Assembly: GCA_016205905.1 (NCBI GenBank)
Contig: JACQSP010000029.1
Location: 1-11,548 of the forward strand
DNA: 11,548 nucleotides
Source of the DNA: Candidatus Woesearchaeota archaeon
Lineage (GTDB): Archaea > Nanobdellota > Nanobdellia > Woesearchaeales > DSVV01
Reading direction: 5' to 3'
The notes below the pieces were generated by a model. The model was not told the DNA's origin, did not search any database, and saw only the letters and a list, made by a program, of their open reading frames with translations. The position numbers and the translations under genes were made by a program. Position 1 is the first letter of the stretch, and each line of letters starts with the position of its first letter. This document shows, piece by piece, positions 1 through 5,343 of the stretch.

Positions 1-3
1 ATT

Positions 4-68
4 TGTTGTAAATACCCCACCGCTTGCGGTGATTGGGTTGAAAAAATGTTTTTTGGGTATTTACAACA
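4..68. repeat. Nested inverted repeat (14-bp outer arms, inner hairpin)
   Basis: TGTTGTAAATACCC at 4-17 is perfectly complementary to 55-68. Inside is the hairpin 18-31 (CACCGC-TT-GCGGTG), followed by ATTGGGT. The ACCC at 14-17 can pair either with the near GGGT (35-38), extending the inner hairpin across an ATT bulge, or with the distant GGGT (55-58) in the outer stem. The two folds exclude each other, as in an RNA switch. Whether it is transcribed is unknown. Confidence 0.6.
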
Positions 69-88
69 CTGAAAATCCCAACTAAATG

Positions 89-115
89 ATACCCCGCCCC
101 TTGGGGCGATTGGGT
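89..115. repeat. Second copy of the ATACCCC-hairpin-ATTGGGT motif
   Basis: This repeats the design at 12-38: ATACCCC, a 6-bp stem with a TT loop, then ATTGGGT. The stem sequence differs (CGCCCC/GGGGCG against CACCGC/GCGGTG), with both sides changed so that pairing is kept. That is the pattern expected when the structure, not the sequence, is under selection, although two copies are few. Confidence 0.55.
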
Positions 116-151
116 AATTCATCTAAACCAAAACACACACACAACGATTTC

Positions 152-170
152 CACCCGCAATCAACGGGTG
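152..170. repeat. Short hairpin
   Basis: CACCCG (152-157) and CGGGTG (165-170) form a 6-bp perfect stem around the 7-base loop CAATCAA. It has no T-run after it, so it does not look like a bacterial-style terminator. Its role is unknown. Confidence 0.4.
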
Positions 171-285
171 AGTGTCCAGAAACATTACTTATTCATCACA
201 AAAACACAACATTATTCGAAACATTTTTAAACTATAATATATCTAAAATAATAAAACATAACTAATCATATTTAATTCGAATTGA

Positions 286-293
286 TTATAAAC
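286..293 (+). promoter_or_regulatory. Possible TATA box for the gene at 344
   Basis: TTATAAAC lies about 50 bp before the ATG at 344, which fits a start site near 315 and a leader carrying the ribosome binding site at 333-339. Another AT-rich stretch (TTTTTAAAC near 224-232) is an alternative. Confidence 0.35.
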
Positions 294-332
294 GGGGTTA
301 TGCATACCAAACTAAAAAAGATTTAAAAAAGA

Positions 333-339
333 AGGTGAT
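333..339 (+). promoter_or_regulatory. Ribosome binding site AGGTGAT
   Basis: AGGTGAT followed by four bases and ATG at 344. The same arrangement precedes the histone gene and the 810-residue gene, and the motif is complementary to the usual archaeal 16S rRNA 3' end. It favours ATG 344 over the in-frame GTG at 335, which lies inside the binding site itself. Confidence 0.7.
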
Positions 340-343
340 TAAT

Positions 344-604
344 ATGGCTATATCTGATCCATTAGAAGTTGTAATTTTAGCGATTATTGTTGGTACTTTA
401 GCTGCAATAGTATACAGCCTAAGAGTTCTCGTTATTATGGAAAGAAGAGTTGCCCGAATGGACCTCAATATAGAAAGGATTACAAGAAAGATAGCGCGAG
501 AAGAAATGAAGATTGAGGATGAAGAAGCCAAACTCTTGTCTGAACAAAGGTTGATTGAGAAAAAGCTAGGCATAAAGCCAAAAGCAGGAAAGAAAAAGAA
601 ATAG
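344..604 (+). CDS. Small membrane-anchored coiled-coil protein of unknown function
   Basis: The product is 86 residues. After a short polar start, residues about 7-29 (LEVVILAIIVGTLAAIVYSL and on) form a single hydrophobic segment. The rest is a highly charged helix-forming tail with heptad-like spacing (residues about 31-72) ending in a lysine-rich tail, AGKKKK. This suggests a protein with one membrane anchor and a cytoplasmic coiled coil, perhaps a small scaffold or complex subunit. No family is recognised and no enzymatic motif is visible. The start at ATG 344 is chosen from the AGGTGAT ribosome binding site four bases upstream. The gene stands alone: it converges with prs on the other strand, and T-rich sequence follows its stop. 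That the gene is real is supported by the binding site and the clean membrane-plus-helix architecture. Confidence 0.75.
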   Translation: MAISDPLEVVILAIIVGTLAAIVYSLRVLVIMERRVARMDLNIERITRKIAREEMKIEDEEAKLLSEQRLIEKKLGIKPKAGKKKK

Positions 605-605
605 T

Positions 606-660
606 TAATCTATCTTTTTCTTATTCTTTACTTTTCTTTTATTTTCAACTTATATTTTTA
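606..660 (+). terminator. T-rich terminator region
   Basis: After the stop at 604 the + strand has runs of T broken by single bases (ATCTTTTTCTTATTCTTTAC and onward to about 660). Archaeal RNA polymerase terminates at such oligo-T tracts without a hairpin. Confidence 0.45.
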
Positions 661-712
661 TACTATGGTTTTTGCTCCTTATTACATAAAAACTATTAAA
701 TTAATAGAACTC

Positions 713-1585
713 TCAAATCTCTTTCGAAATCAAACCTGACAAATCTATTTTGTTTGTTGTATGCGGCACAGAATTTGTTGTGACAATTAAATCCGCTCCT
801 GCTTTTTTAAGTTTGTTGTATGCATTCTCTACAAACAATCCATGAACACCTATACACGTGATCGAAACAGGTTTATATTTTTTTACATGTTTTATCGCTT
901 CAATCATTGTGTGTGCTGTGCTGATTATATCATCGACGATTATAACTTCTTTCCCTTTAATAGTTATATTGTTTTTTAACAATACTTTAACTTTTCTTGA
1001 AGAAAATCTTGTTTTTTTGCAGACAGTAACCTCTGCTCCTGCTATTTTTGCAATGACTTCTGCCCACTGGTAAGATTCTTCATCTGGTCCAATAATCACA
1101 GGGTTTGTATAATGTTTTTTTATATATTCACCAATTAAATAGTTTGCTGTTAACACTTTAGTTTTCAGCCTGTAAATTATTCCTAATGATTTATATCTGT
1201 GTAGATGCGGGTCTACAGTAATTAACTTTGAAAAAAAAGGAGAAACTATTTTGGCAATGGTTTTTGAAGAGATGCTTTCGCCAGTGTGAAATCTTTTATC
1301 CTGTCTTAAGTAGCACAGATACGGCGCAACAAGAATCACTTGTTTAGCACCAAGATCTTTTGCTGTGTCAGCTGTTAAACATATATCTAATATCTTTTCA
1401 TCAGGAATATACAAACTATCAACAATAATCACTTGTTTGTTTTTCACATCAGCGTTAAGTTGGATAAGCTTTTCTTTGTCTGGAAACTCTTTGATTTTAA
1501 CCATAGAAAATTTACAGTTTAACTTTTTAGCGAGATTTCTTCCGAGCTTTTGCGAATATGAAAAAGATAAAACAATTTTTTTCAT
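713..1585 (-). CDS. prs: Ribose-phosphate pyrophosphokinase (PRPP synthetase)
   Basis: The enzyme transfers pyrophosphate from ATP to ribose 5-phosphate, giving PRPP for nucleotide, histidine and tryptophan synthesis in the cytoplasm. The product has 290 residues, close to the short archaeal enzymes and shorter than bacterial ones (about 310-320). Visible family motifs: FPDKEK (34-39) in place of the usual F-x-D-G-E; PYLCYLRQDKRF (88-99), matching the PY-x-x-Y-x-RQD segment; DPH (125-127); the flexible-loop basic motif KKTRFS (190-195); and the PRPP-binding loop VDDIISTAHT (217-226). The final HTTNKIDLSGLIS matches the family C-terminus. The gene follows hjc on the same strand after 161 bp but has its own TATA-like box, so it is probably transcribed separately. 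No ribosome binding site is visible, consistent with a leaderless mRNA. The identification is firm. Confidence 0.95.
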   Translation of the reverse strand: MKKIVLSFSYSQKLGRNLAKKLNCKFSMVKIKEFPDKEKLIQLNADVKNKQVIIVDSLYIPDEKILDICLTADTAKDLGAKQVILVAPYLCYLRQDKRFHTGESISSKTIAKIVSPFFSKLITVDPHLHRYKSLGIIYRLKTKVLTANYLIGEYIKKHYTNPVIIGPDEESYQWAEVIAKIAGAEVTVCKKTRFSSRKVKVLLKNNITIKGKEVIIVDDIISTAHTMIEAIKHVKKYKPVSITCIGVHGLFVENAYNKLKKAGADLIVTTNSVPHTTNKIDLSGLISKEI

Positions 1586-1610
1586 GATATTTGTTTTATT
1601 AATTAGGGTG

Positions 1611-1620
1611 TTTTTAAATG
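1611..1620 (-). promoter_or_regulatory. Probable TATA box for prs
   Basis: On the minus strand CATTTAAAAA lies about 26-35 bp before the prs start codon at 1585, preceded by an A-rich BRE-like stretch. The distance implies a very short or absent leader. Confidence 0.45.
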
Positions 1621-1649
1621 TTTTGAGTTTGAATTTTTATCTTATTATT

Positions 1650-1722
1650 TTTATGTTTGTTTAGTGAGATTTTTTTCTTTTAAGGATTTCTTGTTCTAAA
1701 TCTATTTGTGTTCAAGCTTAAC
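1650..1722. repeat. Possible truncated copy of the intergenic element
   Basis: ATGTTTGTTTAG near 1652 recurs near 2176, at the outer edge of the element upstream of hjc. It is followed by similar T-rich sequence and by the near-palindrome GTTCAAGCTTAAC (about 1710-1722), which resembles the GCTTGAA repeats in the cores at 4435 and 8880. It has no conserved CAGTCCACC or CATGAAA box, so it may be a decayed copy or a coincidence of AT-rich DNA. Confidence 0.25.
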
Positions 1723-1746
1723 TAATACTGTATTCCACAATCTCCT

Positions 1747-2136
1747 TTATCGTATCAGCTCTTCGAACAACAACCCCTTTCTTTTCGCTAATACTAGTGA
1801 CACAGAATACCCGCTCTCTGTTTCTTTTATATCTTCTAATGTCAGAAAAAACCATTCTTTCGAGTTTATTCTTATACCTATCCACGGCTCTGCGCCGAAT
1901 CTTCTGCCAAACTCTTTTAGGTCATTAATTTCTTCTTTTTCAAGATAAATATTATCATCCTTTGATGATTTGCATTCTATCGCCAGTTTTCTCAATGAGT
2001 TTCCCGCTAATACATCAGGTGATGGATATCTTGAGCATCCGCTGCCAGCTGCCCTTATAGCTGACCATGTATCAGTATTCCAAAAAAGATGAATCAGCTC
2101 GCGTTCAGCATTAATACCTTTTGATTTTCTGCTCAT
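1747..2136 (-). CDS. hjc: Archaeal Holliday junction resolvase Hjc
   Basis: Hjc is a homodimeric, Mg-dependent nuclease that cuts four-way junctions symmetrically in recombination and fork repair. The 129-residue product has the normal length and the whole family signature: KGINAERELIHLF at the N-terminus with the metal-binding E11, the RAAGSGCSRYPSPDV loop (28-42) with S32 and catalytic D41, and the IECK motif (53-56) with E54 and K56. These belong to the PD-(D/E)xK fold. The YLEKEEINDLKEFGRRFGAEP segment (64-84) also matches the family. No strong ribosome binding site precedes the ATG. A weak A/T-rich box lies 15-30 bp upstream. The gene is transcribed away from the stem-loop array at 2297-2572 and toward prs. 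Palindromic DNA is a natural cruciform substrate for this enzyme family, but its nearness here need not mean anything. Confidence 0.95.
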   Translation of the reverse strand: MSRKSKGINAERELIHLFWNTDTWSAIRAAGSGCSRYPSPDVLAGNSLRKLAIECKSSKDDNIYLEKEEINDLKEFGRRFGAEPWIGIRINSKEWFFLTLEDIKETESGYSVSLVLAKRKGLLFEELIR

Positions 2137-2175
2137 TTATCTCATCTCATTATTTTTATGTTTATTAGTTTTTTC

Positions 2176-2612
2176 ATGTTTGTTTAGCTGATTTCCTGTT
2201 TCCTAGTCATTTTTTCCGCTCTCAACTCGTTTGTGGGCGAAGCCACCGTCTCATGAAAATAATAAAAAAGATCCATTATTTTAATTGGGAACAAACTATA
2301 GCAAAGGCACTAAATTTCCGTAATTAATAATGCCTTTGCTATATATAGTAAACGCACTAAATTTTCATAATTAGTCGTTGCGTTTACTATATTGGACGAA
2401 TTGGAGTAACTGACGTAAATTTTTATATCAGTAATGTCAGTTACTACATTTGCCGAACATAACTAATTTGATAAATAATTTATGTTCGGCATTATAAACA
2501 AATTTATTCGATTATTTAATTCGTCAGCTATACGTGGACTTTAACAAAAAAGATACGAATATTAAAGTCCACCGCTATAAATACCTTATCACATCTTATT
2601 TTCTTCCAATTA
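2176..2612 (+). repeat. Intergenic element, copy A (carries the five-hairpin array)
   Basis: The left flank shares the 17-base word CCACCGTCTCATGAAAA (2243-2259) with copy B at 4408-4424. Upstream similarity includes CTGATTTCCTG against CTGATTTCTTG and a TTCCGC word at the same distance. The right end resembles the other copies only in CATCTTATTTT (from 2592). Where copies B and C have one large palindrome, this copy has the array at 2297-2572. Confidence 0.6.
2297..2572. repeat. Tandem array of five long stem-loops with different stems
   Basis: There are five perfect inverted repeats in a row. Stem 1: TATAGCAAAGGCA, 2297-2309 with 2331-2343. Stem 2: TATAGTAAACGCA, 2344-2356 with 2379-2391. 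Stem 3: AGTAACTGAC, 2405-2414 with 2436-2445. Stem 4: TGCCGAACATAA, 2451-2462 with 2480-2491. Stem 5: GTGGACTTTAA, 2534-2544 with 2562-2572. Stems are 10-13 bp; loops are 17-22 bases. The loops of 1 and 2 are nearly the same (CTAAATTTCCGTAATTA and CTAAATTTTCATAATTA), loop 3 is similar, and loop 4 also begins CTAA. Stem sequence varies while the loop is kept, unlike terminators or CRISPR repeats. Function is unknown. Confidence 0.85.
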
Positions 2613-2725
2613 AATTCTTTTTCTTTTTGAACTTAAAAGTTTTAATCATTGCTAATTCGAGGTGAATATACCTATTTAACCATAAATTAAGCTTTTTTCC
2701 TCTTTTCCAGCCCAAATTATTCATA

Positions 2726-2738
2726 AATTTTATAAATA
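2726..2738 (+). promoter_or_regulatory. Probable TATA box for the histone gene
   Basis: AATTTTATAAATA is a good archaeal TATA match. A start site about 25 bp downstream would leave a leader of roughly 110 bases before the ATG at 2874. A weaker box (TATTTTAAATAA near 2828-2839) would give a short leader instead. Confidence 0.4.
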
Positions 2739-2862
2739 CGTTTAGTTTAGTCTCTTTTTAATTGATAATCATTTATTTGAAAAAATGAATACCTGTTAAT
2801 TTTTAGGTGTAAACAGTAGTACTTTTTTATTTTAAATAATAACAATAATAACGAATGATTTG

Positions 2863-2869
2863 AGGTGGT
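2863..2869 (+). promoter_or_regulatory. Ribosome binding site AGGTGGT
   Basis: AGGTGGT, four bases, then ATG at 2874, as in the genes at 344 and 11489. It rules out the in-frame GTG at 2865, which is part of the binding site. Confidence 0.75.
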
Positions 2870-2873
2870 AATA

Positions 2874-3086
2874 ATGCAGGGTAAAAGAATTATTCCTTTG
2901 GCTGCAATGGAAAAGATTATCAAACAGGCAGGCGGCGAAAGAGTATCTGATGGTGCAAAAGTGGCATTAAAAACAGTCCTTGAAGAAATTGGAGAGGAGA
3001 TTGCAATGAATGCAGTCAAACTAGCTGCTCACGCTGGAAGAAAAACAATAAAAGCCGGAGATGTCAAGTTAGCATCAAAAGGTTAA
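2874..3086 (+). CDS. Archaeal histone
   Basis: A single histone-fold protein of 70 residues, the usual archaeal length, with no tails. It dimerises and wraps DNA in the nucleoid. Landmarks against the HMf family: LAAMEKIIKQAGGERVSD (9-26; helix 1 and the first DNA-binding loop with R23), the central helix about 27-53, the second DNA-binding loop AGRKTIKAGD (54-63), and a short last helix. H53 and D63 sit where the HMfB dimer-dimer contact pair H49/D59 lies, so the residues needed to build tetramers and longer superhelical fibres appear kept. The start at 2874 is set by the AGGTGGT site. The gene is divergent from hjc and convergent with RNase Z, with T-rich termination sequence after the stop. 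Confidence 0.95.
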   Translation: MQGKRIIPLAAMEKIIKQAGGERVSDGAKVALKTVLEEIGEEIAMNAVKLAAHAGRKTIKAGDVKLASKG

Positions 3087-3135
3087 TTTTTGTTTTTTGT
3101 GATTTTCATTTTTTCATCTTTTTTCTCGTTTTTAA
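3087..3135 (+). terminator. T-rich terminator of the histone gene
   Basis: Repeated T-runs (TTTTTGTTTTTTGTG, then TTTTTTCATCTTTTTTCTCG and TTTTT) begin directly after the stop, as expected for archaeal termination of a strongly expressed gene. Confidence 0.55.
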
Positions 3136-3265
3136 TCCGTTCTAAAGTTGTAGTCCATATTTACACAAATTCAATTTAAGTTTTCTTAACCAGTTATGTT
3201 AAGTAAGTCTAATTTGTGTAACTAAACTAAAAATCATGAACGTGACCAATCGGGTAGGAAATAAA
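3110..3265 (+). repeat. Intergenic element, copy D (diverged)
   Basis: The right flank shares TCATGAACGTG (3234-3244) exactly with copy C (8983-8993), followed by GGAA and A-rich sequence at similar distances. The left side has GTAGTCCA (3150-3157) against GCAGTCCA in copies B and C. The core is a different palindrome: TTACACAAATT (3161-3171) pairs with 3211-3221, and within it CTTAAC (3185-3190) pairs with 3198-3203. It lies between the ends of two converging genes. Confidence 0.5.
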
Positions 3266-3303
3266 GAAATAAATAATAGTGAACTAGTAGCTTCGTTCGA
3301 TAA

Positions 3304-3324
3304 CTAAAAAACAAAAAATAATAA
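3304..3324 (-). terminator. T-rich terminator of the RNase Z gene (minus strand)
   Basis: Read on the minus strand, the sequence after the rnz stop runs TTATTATTTTTTGTTTTTTAG, two six-T tracts within about 40 bp of the stop codon. Confidence 0.5.
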
Positions 3325-3340
3325 ATTATACCAAGAACAA

Positions 3341-4261
3341 TCAAACTTTTATCTTCATAAAATCAAACGCGCATACAGACTCTGGAAAGATGTCTCTGGC
3401 ATTAGTTTCAATCTCTTCAACAGTTTTATACCTTTGCGAGAAATGTGTTAAAACCAGTTTCTTTGCATTTGCTTGGTGTGCAATCTGCGCCGCCTGCTGC
3501 GCTGTCATATGCTTGTACGCATCTGCCTTTTCTTCCATGTTTGTTGCATAAACACTTTCCATTATAAGAATATCTGCTTCTCTTGATATTTCAATACAGC
3601 TCGGGCAAGGCGTTGTGTCGAGAACAAACACTATTTTTTTCCCCTTGATTATTTTGCTGACTTCATCTGGCAGGATTTTTTTCCCTTTAAACATAACTTC
3701 TTGTCCGCTTTGCAGTTTTCCAATATATGGGCCCTCTTTTAGCCCTAATTTACCTGCTTTGCCCATATCAACCTTTCTTTTATCTTTCTCAATAAATGAG
3801 TATGCTAATGTTGGCGTGCTGTGTTTGACATTAACAGCTTCGATCGAATACTCTTTTGTTTCAAAAATAAGTTCTGGTGACTTTAAATTTATTTCTTTTA
3901 TATCTAAGTCTACCTTATTTTGAAACACGCAGCTGTTTAATAAATGCTGCATTCTTTCTTTTGTCCCTTCTGGCCCAAAGATGCGTATCTTTGTTTTTTC
4001 TCCTGTTTCTGCGTTTTTCTCATTATTGCCCATGGTTTGTATTAATCCTATTAACCCAGAAACATGATCACCATGCCAATGTGTGATTAAAATCGTCCTA
4101 ACTTTTAACCTATTAATACCAGCTATGTTCATCTGTCTTTGTGTTCCTTCGCCACAATCAATCAGAATGCCTTCGCCTTTATAATCTAAATAAATGCCCG
4201 TTACATTTCTTTCTTTTGTTGGAACCATTGCGCTCGTGCCCAAAAATGTTATTTCAGTCAT
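3341..4261 (-). CDS. rnz: Ribonuclease Z (tRNA 3' endonuclease)
   Basis: This zinc enzyme removes the 3' trailer from tRNA precursors. The 306-residue product has the normal short-form length and a complete metallo-beta-lactamase core: FLGTSAMVPTKERN (6-19), LIDCGEGTQRQ (33-43), the metal motif HWHGDH (61-66), H147 in VKHSTPTLAY, D215 in VLDTTPC and H273 in LTHFSQRY. HMTA (251-254) is the family-specific segment near the active site. The GPYIGKLQSGQEV stretch (177-189) matches the flexible arm that grips the tRNA elbow. The start at 4261 sits about 20 bp after a near-ideal TATA box with no ribosome binding site, suggesting a leaderless mRNA. The gene is divergent from endA, another tRNA maturation enzyme, with intergenic element B between them. 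Identification is firm. Confidence 0.95.
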   Translation of the reverse strand: MTEITFLGTSAMVPTKERNVTGIYLDYKGEGILIDCGEGTQRQMNIAGINRLKVRTILITHWHGDHVSGLIGLIQTMGNNEKNAETGEKTKIRIFGPEGTKERMQHLLNSCVFQNKVDLDIKEINLKSPELIFETKEYSIEAVNVKHSTPTLAYSFIEKDKRKVDMGKAGKLGLKEGPYIGKLQSGQEVMFKGKKILPDEVSKIIKGKKIVFVLDTTPCPSCIEISREADILIMESVYATNMEEKADAYKHMTAQQAAQIAHQANAKKLVLTHFSQRYKTVEEIETNARDIFPESVCAFDFMKIKV

Positions 4262-4280
4262 ATATTAAAGAGAAGAATGG

Positions 4281-4292
4281 TTATATATAAAG
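4281..4292 (-). promoter_or_regulatory. TATA box and BRE for rnz
   Basis: On the minus strand GATGAAAACTTTATATATAA reads as an A-rich BRE followed by a strong TATA box, ending about 20 bp before the ATG. This is the clearest archaeal promoter in the window. Confidence 0.6.
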
Positions 4293-4434
4293 TTTTCATC
4301 ATCTTTTGCGGGGATTGTTGGTTAAATAACTTAAATGTAGTTTATTTATCTGATTTCTTGTTTTTTAAGATTTTTATTCCGCCCACAACCATAACTAGGG
4401 ACGCAGTCCACCGTCTCATGAAAAACGTTTAAAT

Positions 4435-4508
4435 GCTTGAAAGTTAAAGCTTGACAGCTTGAAAGTGCGAATCATATAGCGCACTTTCGAGCTTTCAGAC
4501 TTTCAAGC
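4435..4508. repeat. Palindromic core of element B
   Basis: The inner stem AGCTTGAAAGTGCG (4456-4469) pairs with 4480-4493 with one G-T wobble around a 10-base loop. The outer stem GCTTGAAAGT (4435-4444) pairs perfectly with 4499-4508. Each arm is built from repeats of GCTTGAAAG. The core is about 90% identical, by eye, to the reverse complement of the core at 8880-8968. Confidence 0.85.
4451..4480 (+). promoter_or_regulatory. Candidate sigma-70-like promoter in element B
   Basis: TTGACA (4451-4456) is the exact bacterial -35 consensus. CATATA follows after 16 bp, and TATAGC after 18 bp. It points toward endA. The -10 match is weak and the whole lies within a hairpin, so this is only a candidate. 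It is raised because the next element has the same arrangement and the genome encodes an RpoD-like sigma. Confidence 0.25.
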
Positions 4509-4631
4509 TTTCTAACCATCTTACTTTTATTCGTGAACTGGTTGGACATGCCAGGAACAACTAAAAACAAAAAATTAATTATATTGTCTTATCTTTCACA
4601 AAGTGCCTCTTTCACAAAAACTTGGCAAAAA

Positions 4632-4640
4632 CTTTATAAG
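4632..4640 (+). promoter_or_regulatory. TATA box for endA
   Basis: CTTTATAAG preceded by GCAAAAA (BRE-like), about 27-35 bp before the ATG at 4667, which would give a leader of only a few bases. No ribosome binding site is present. Confidence 0.6.
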
Positions 4641-4666
4641 CAAAACACAGTTTTATATCTCTACTT

Positions 4667-5197
4667 ATGGCAAAGGCAAGTGTAACGGGAATAATTGTAG
4701 GTGAAAGAATCATCACAGAAGACAGTGATGAAGCCAGAGAATTTTATAATCAAAGCAGATATGGCGCTATTGTCAATAATAAAGTAGAGTTAAGTTTGCT
4801 GGAAGCATTATATTTAATGGAAAAAGAGCGCCTAGAAATAAAAACAGAGAACGGAAAAAAAGTTAACTCAGAGCAATTTATTAAAAAAGCGAAAAAAACT
4901 GACCCTAATTTTTGGATAAGATACTGTGTTTTTAAAGATATAAGGAACAGGGGTTACATTATCAAAACAGCATTAAAATTCGGCGCAGATTTTAGGGTAT
5001 ATGACAGAGGCATTAAGCCAGGAGAAGACCATGCAAAATGGGTTGTGTTTCCAGTGCATGAGGCATACGCATTGACATGGCATGATTTTGCTGCAAAGAA
5101 CAGGGTAGCCCATAGCACAAAAAAAAGGCTGCTTCTGGCAGTTGTCGACGAAGAAGGAGATATTTCTTACTGGGAATCAAGATGGATACGGCCGTAG
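4667..5197 (+). CDS. endA: tRNA-splicing endonuclease EndA
   Basis: EndA cuts tRNA (and often rRNA) precursors at the bulge-helix-bulge on both sides of introns. The 176-residue product matches the single-domain homotetrameric form typified by Methanocaldococcus jannaschii (179 residues). It has an N-terminal domain (about 1-80; YLMEKERLEI is characteristic) and a catalytic C-terminal domain. The catalytic triad is visible: Y112 in FRVYDRG, H122 in GEDHAKWVVFPV, and K153 (or K152) in HSTKKRLLLAVVD. The C-terminal WESRWIRP agrees with the family. The promoter is a TATA box at 4632-4640 with no ribosome binding site. It converges with the sigma-like gene, 146 bp apart. The neighbouring rnz is in the same tRNA maturation pathway but is transcribed in the opposite direction. 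Confidence 0.95.
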   Translation: MAKASVTGIIVGERIITEDSDEAREFYNQSRYGAIVNNKVELSLLEALYLMEKERLEIKTENGKKVNSEQFIKKAKKTDPNFWIRYCVFKDIRNRGYIIKTALKFGADFRVYDRGIKPGEDHAKWVVFPVHEAYALTWHDFAAKNRVAHSTKKRLLLAVVDEEGDISYWESRWIRP

Positions 5198-5343
5198 GAT
5201 AATTCAAGATAATTCTTATCAATTCTCCTTACTATTATTCTCAACAATAATCATTCCATTCTCTTTCAGTGTATTCTTATCTCTAAAACAAAAGCGATTA
5301 AGCGGGCGAACCATAACTACGATATTTATCCTTTCCTAGAATA

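Larger units (their letters stand above)
1..300. other. Non-coding region with GC-rich hairpins
   Basis: No convincing gene lies here. The first 170 bases hold several inverted repeats that stand out as GC-rich in AT-rich surroundings. One is a 14-bp perfect repeat (4-17 with 55-68) enclosing a 6-bp hairpin CACCGC-TT-GCGGTG. A second hairpin, CGCCCC-TT-GGGGCG, lies at 95-108, and a third, CACCCG/CGGGTG, at 152-170. From 171 to 300 the sequence is AT-rich upstream DNA of the small gene at 344. It could be a structured RNA, the end of an upstream unit, or a diverged copy of the intergenic element seen elsewhere in the window. Confidence 0.6.
2137..2873. other. Long divergent intergenic region between hjc and the histone gene
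   Basis: These 737 bp contain no credible gene. From left to right they hold the hjc promoter region, the left flank of an intergenic element (about 2176-2260), five tandem stem-loops (2297-2572), a remnant of the right flank (CATCTTATTTTCTTCC from 2592), featureless AT-rich DNA (about 2615-2720), and the histone promoter and leader. Confidence 0.7.
4345..4565 (+). repeat. Intergenic element, copy B
   Basis: The left flank contains CGCAGTCCACC (4402-4412), shared with copy C, and CCACCGTCTCATGAAAA (4408-4424), shared with copy A. The core is a large imperfect palindrome (4435-4508). The right flank (CATCTTAC, then TCGTGAACTGG at 4531-4541, then CATGCC and GGAAC) matches copy C. Left and right flanks are themselves imperfect inverted repeats around CATGAAA/TTCGTG. 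No gene is visible, and a MITE-like or RNA-coding element is possible. Confidence 0.7.

Noticed and set aside
2297..2572. CRISPR array
   Set aside because: The repeated units are palindromes of differing sequence with similar loops; there is no constant direct repeat, no regular spacer length and no cas gene.
2140..2600. tRNA or known small RNA gene
   Set aside because: No cloverleaf, no T-loop GTTC-R-A word in the right place, and no recognisable RNase P or SRP RNA motif.
4435..4515. Bacterial-style intrinsic terminator
   Set aside because: The large stems have no T-run directly after them, and copies B and C lie upstream of genes.
5300..5330. Further copy of the element left flank (AACCATAACTA, shared with 4387-4397)
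   Set aside because: Only 11 bases match, with none of the CAGTCCACC or CATGAAA boxes and no palindrome following.
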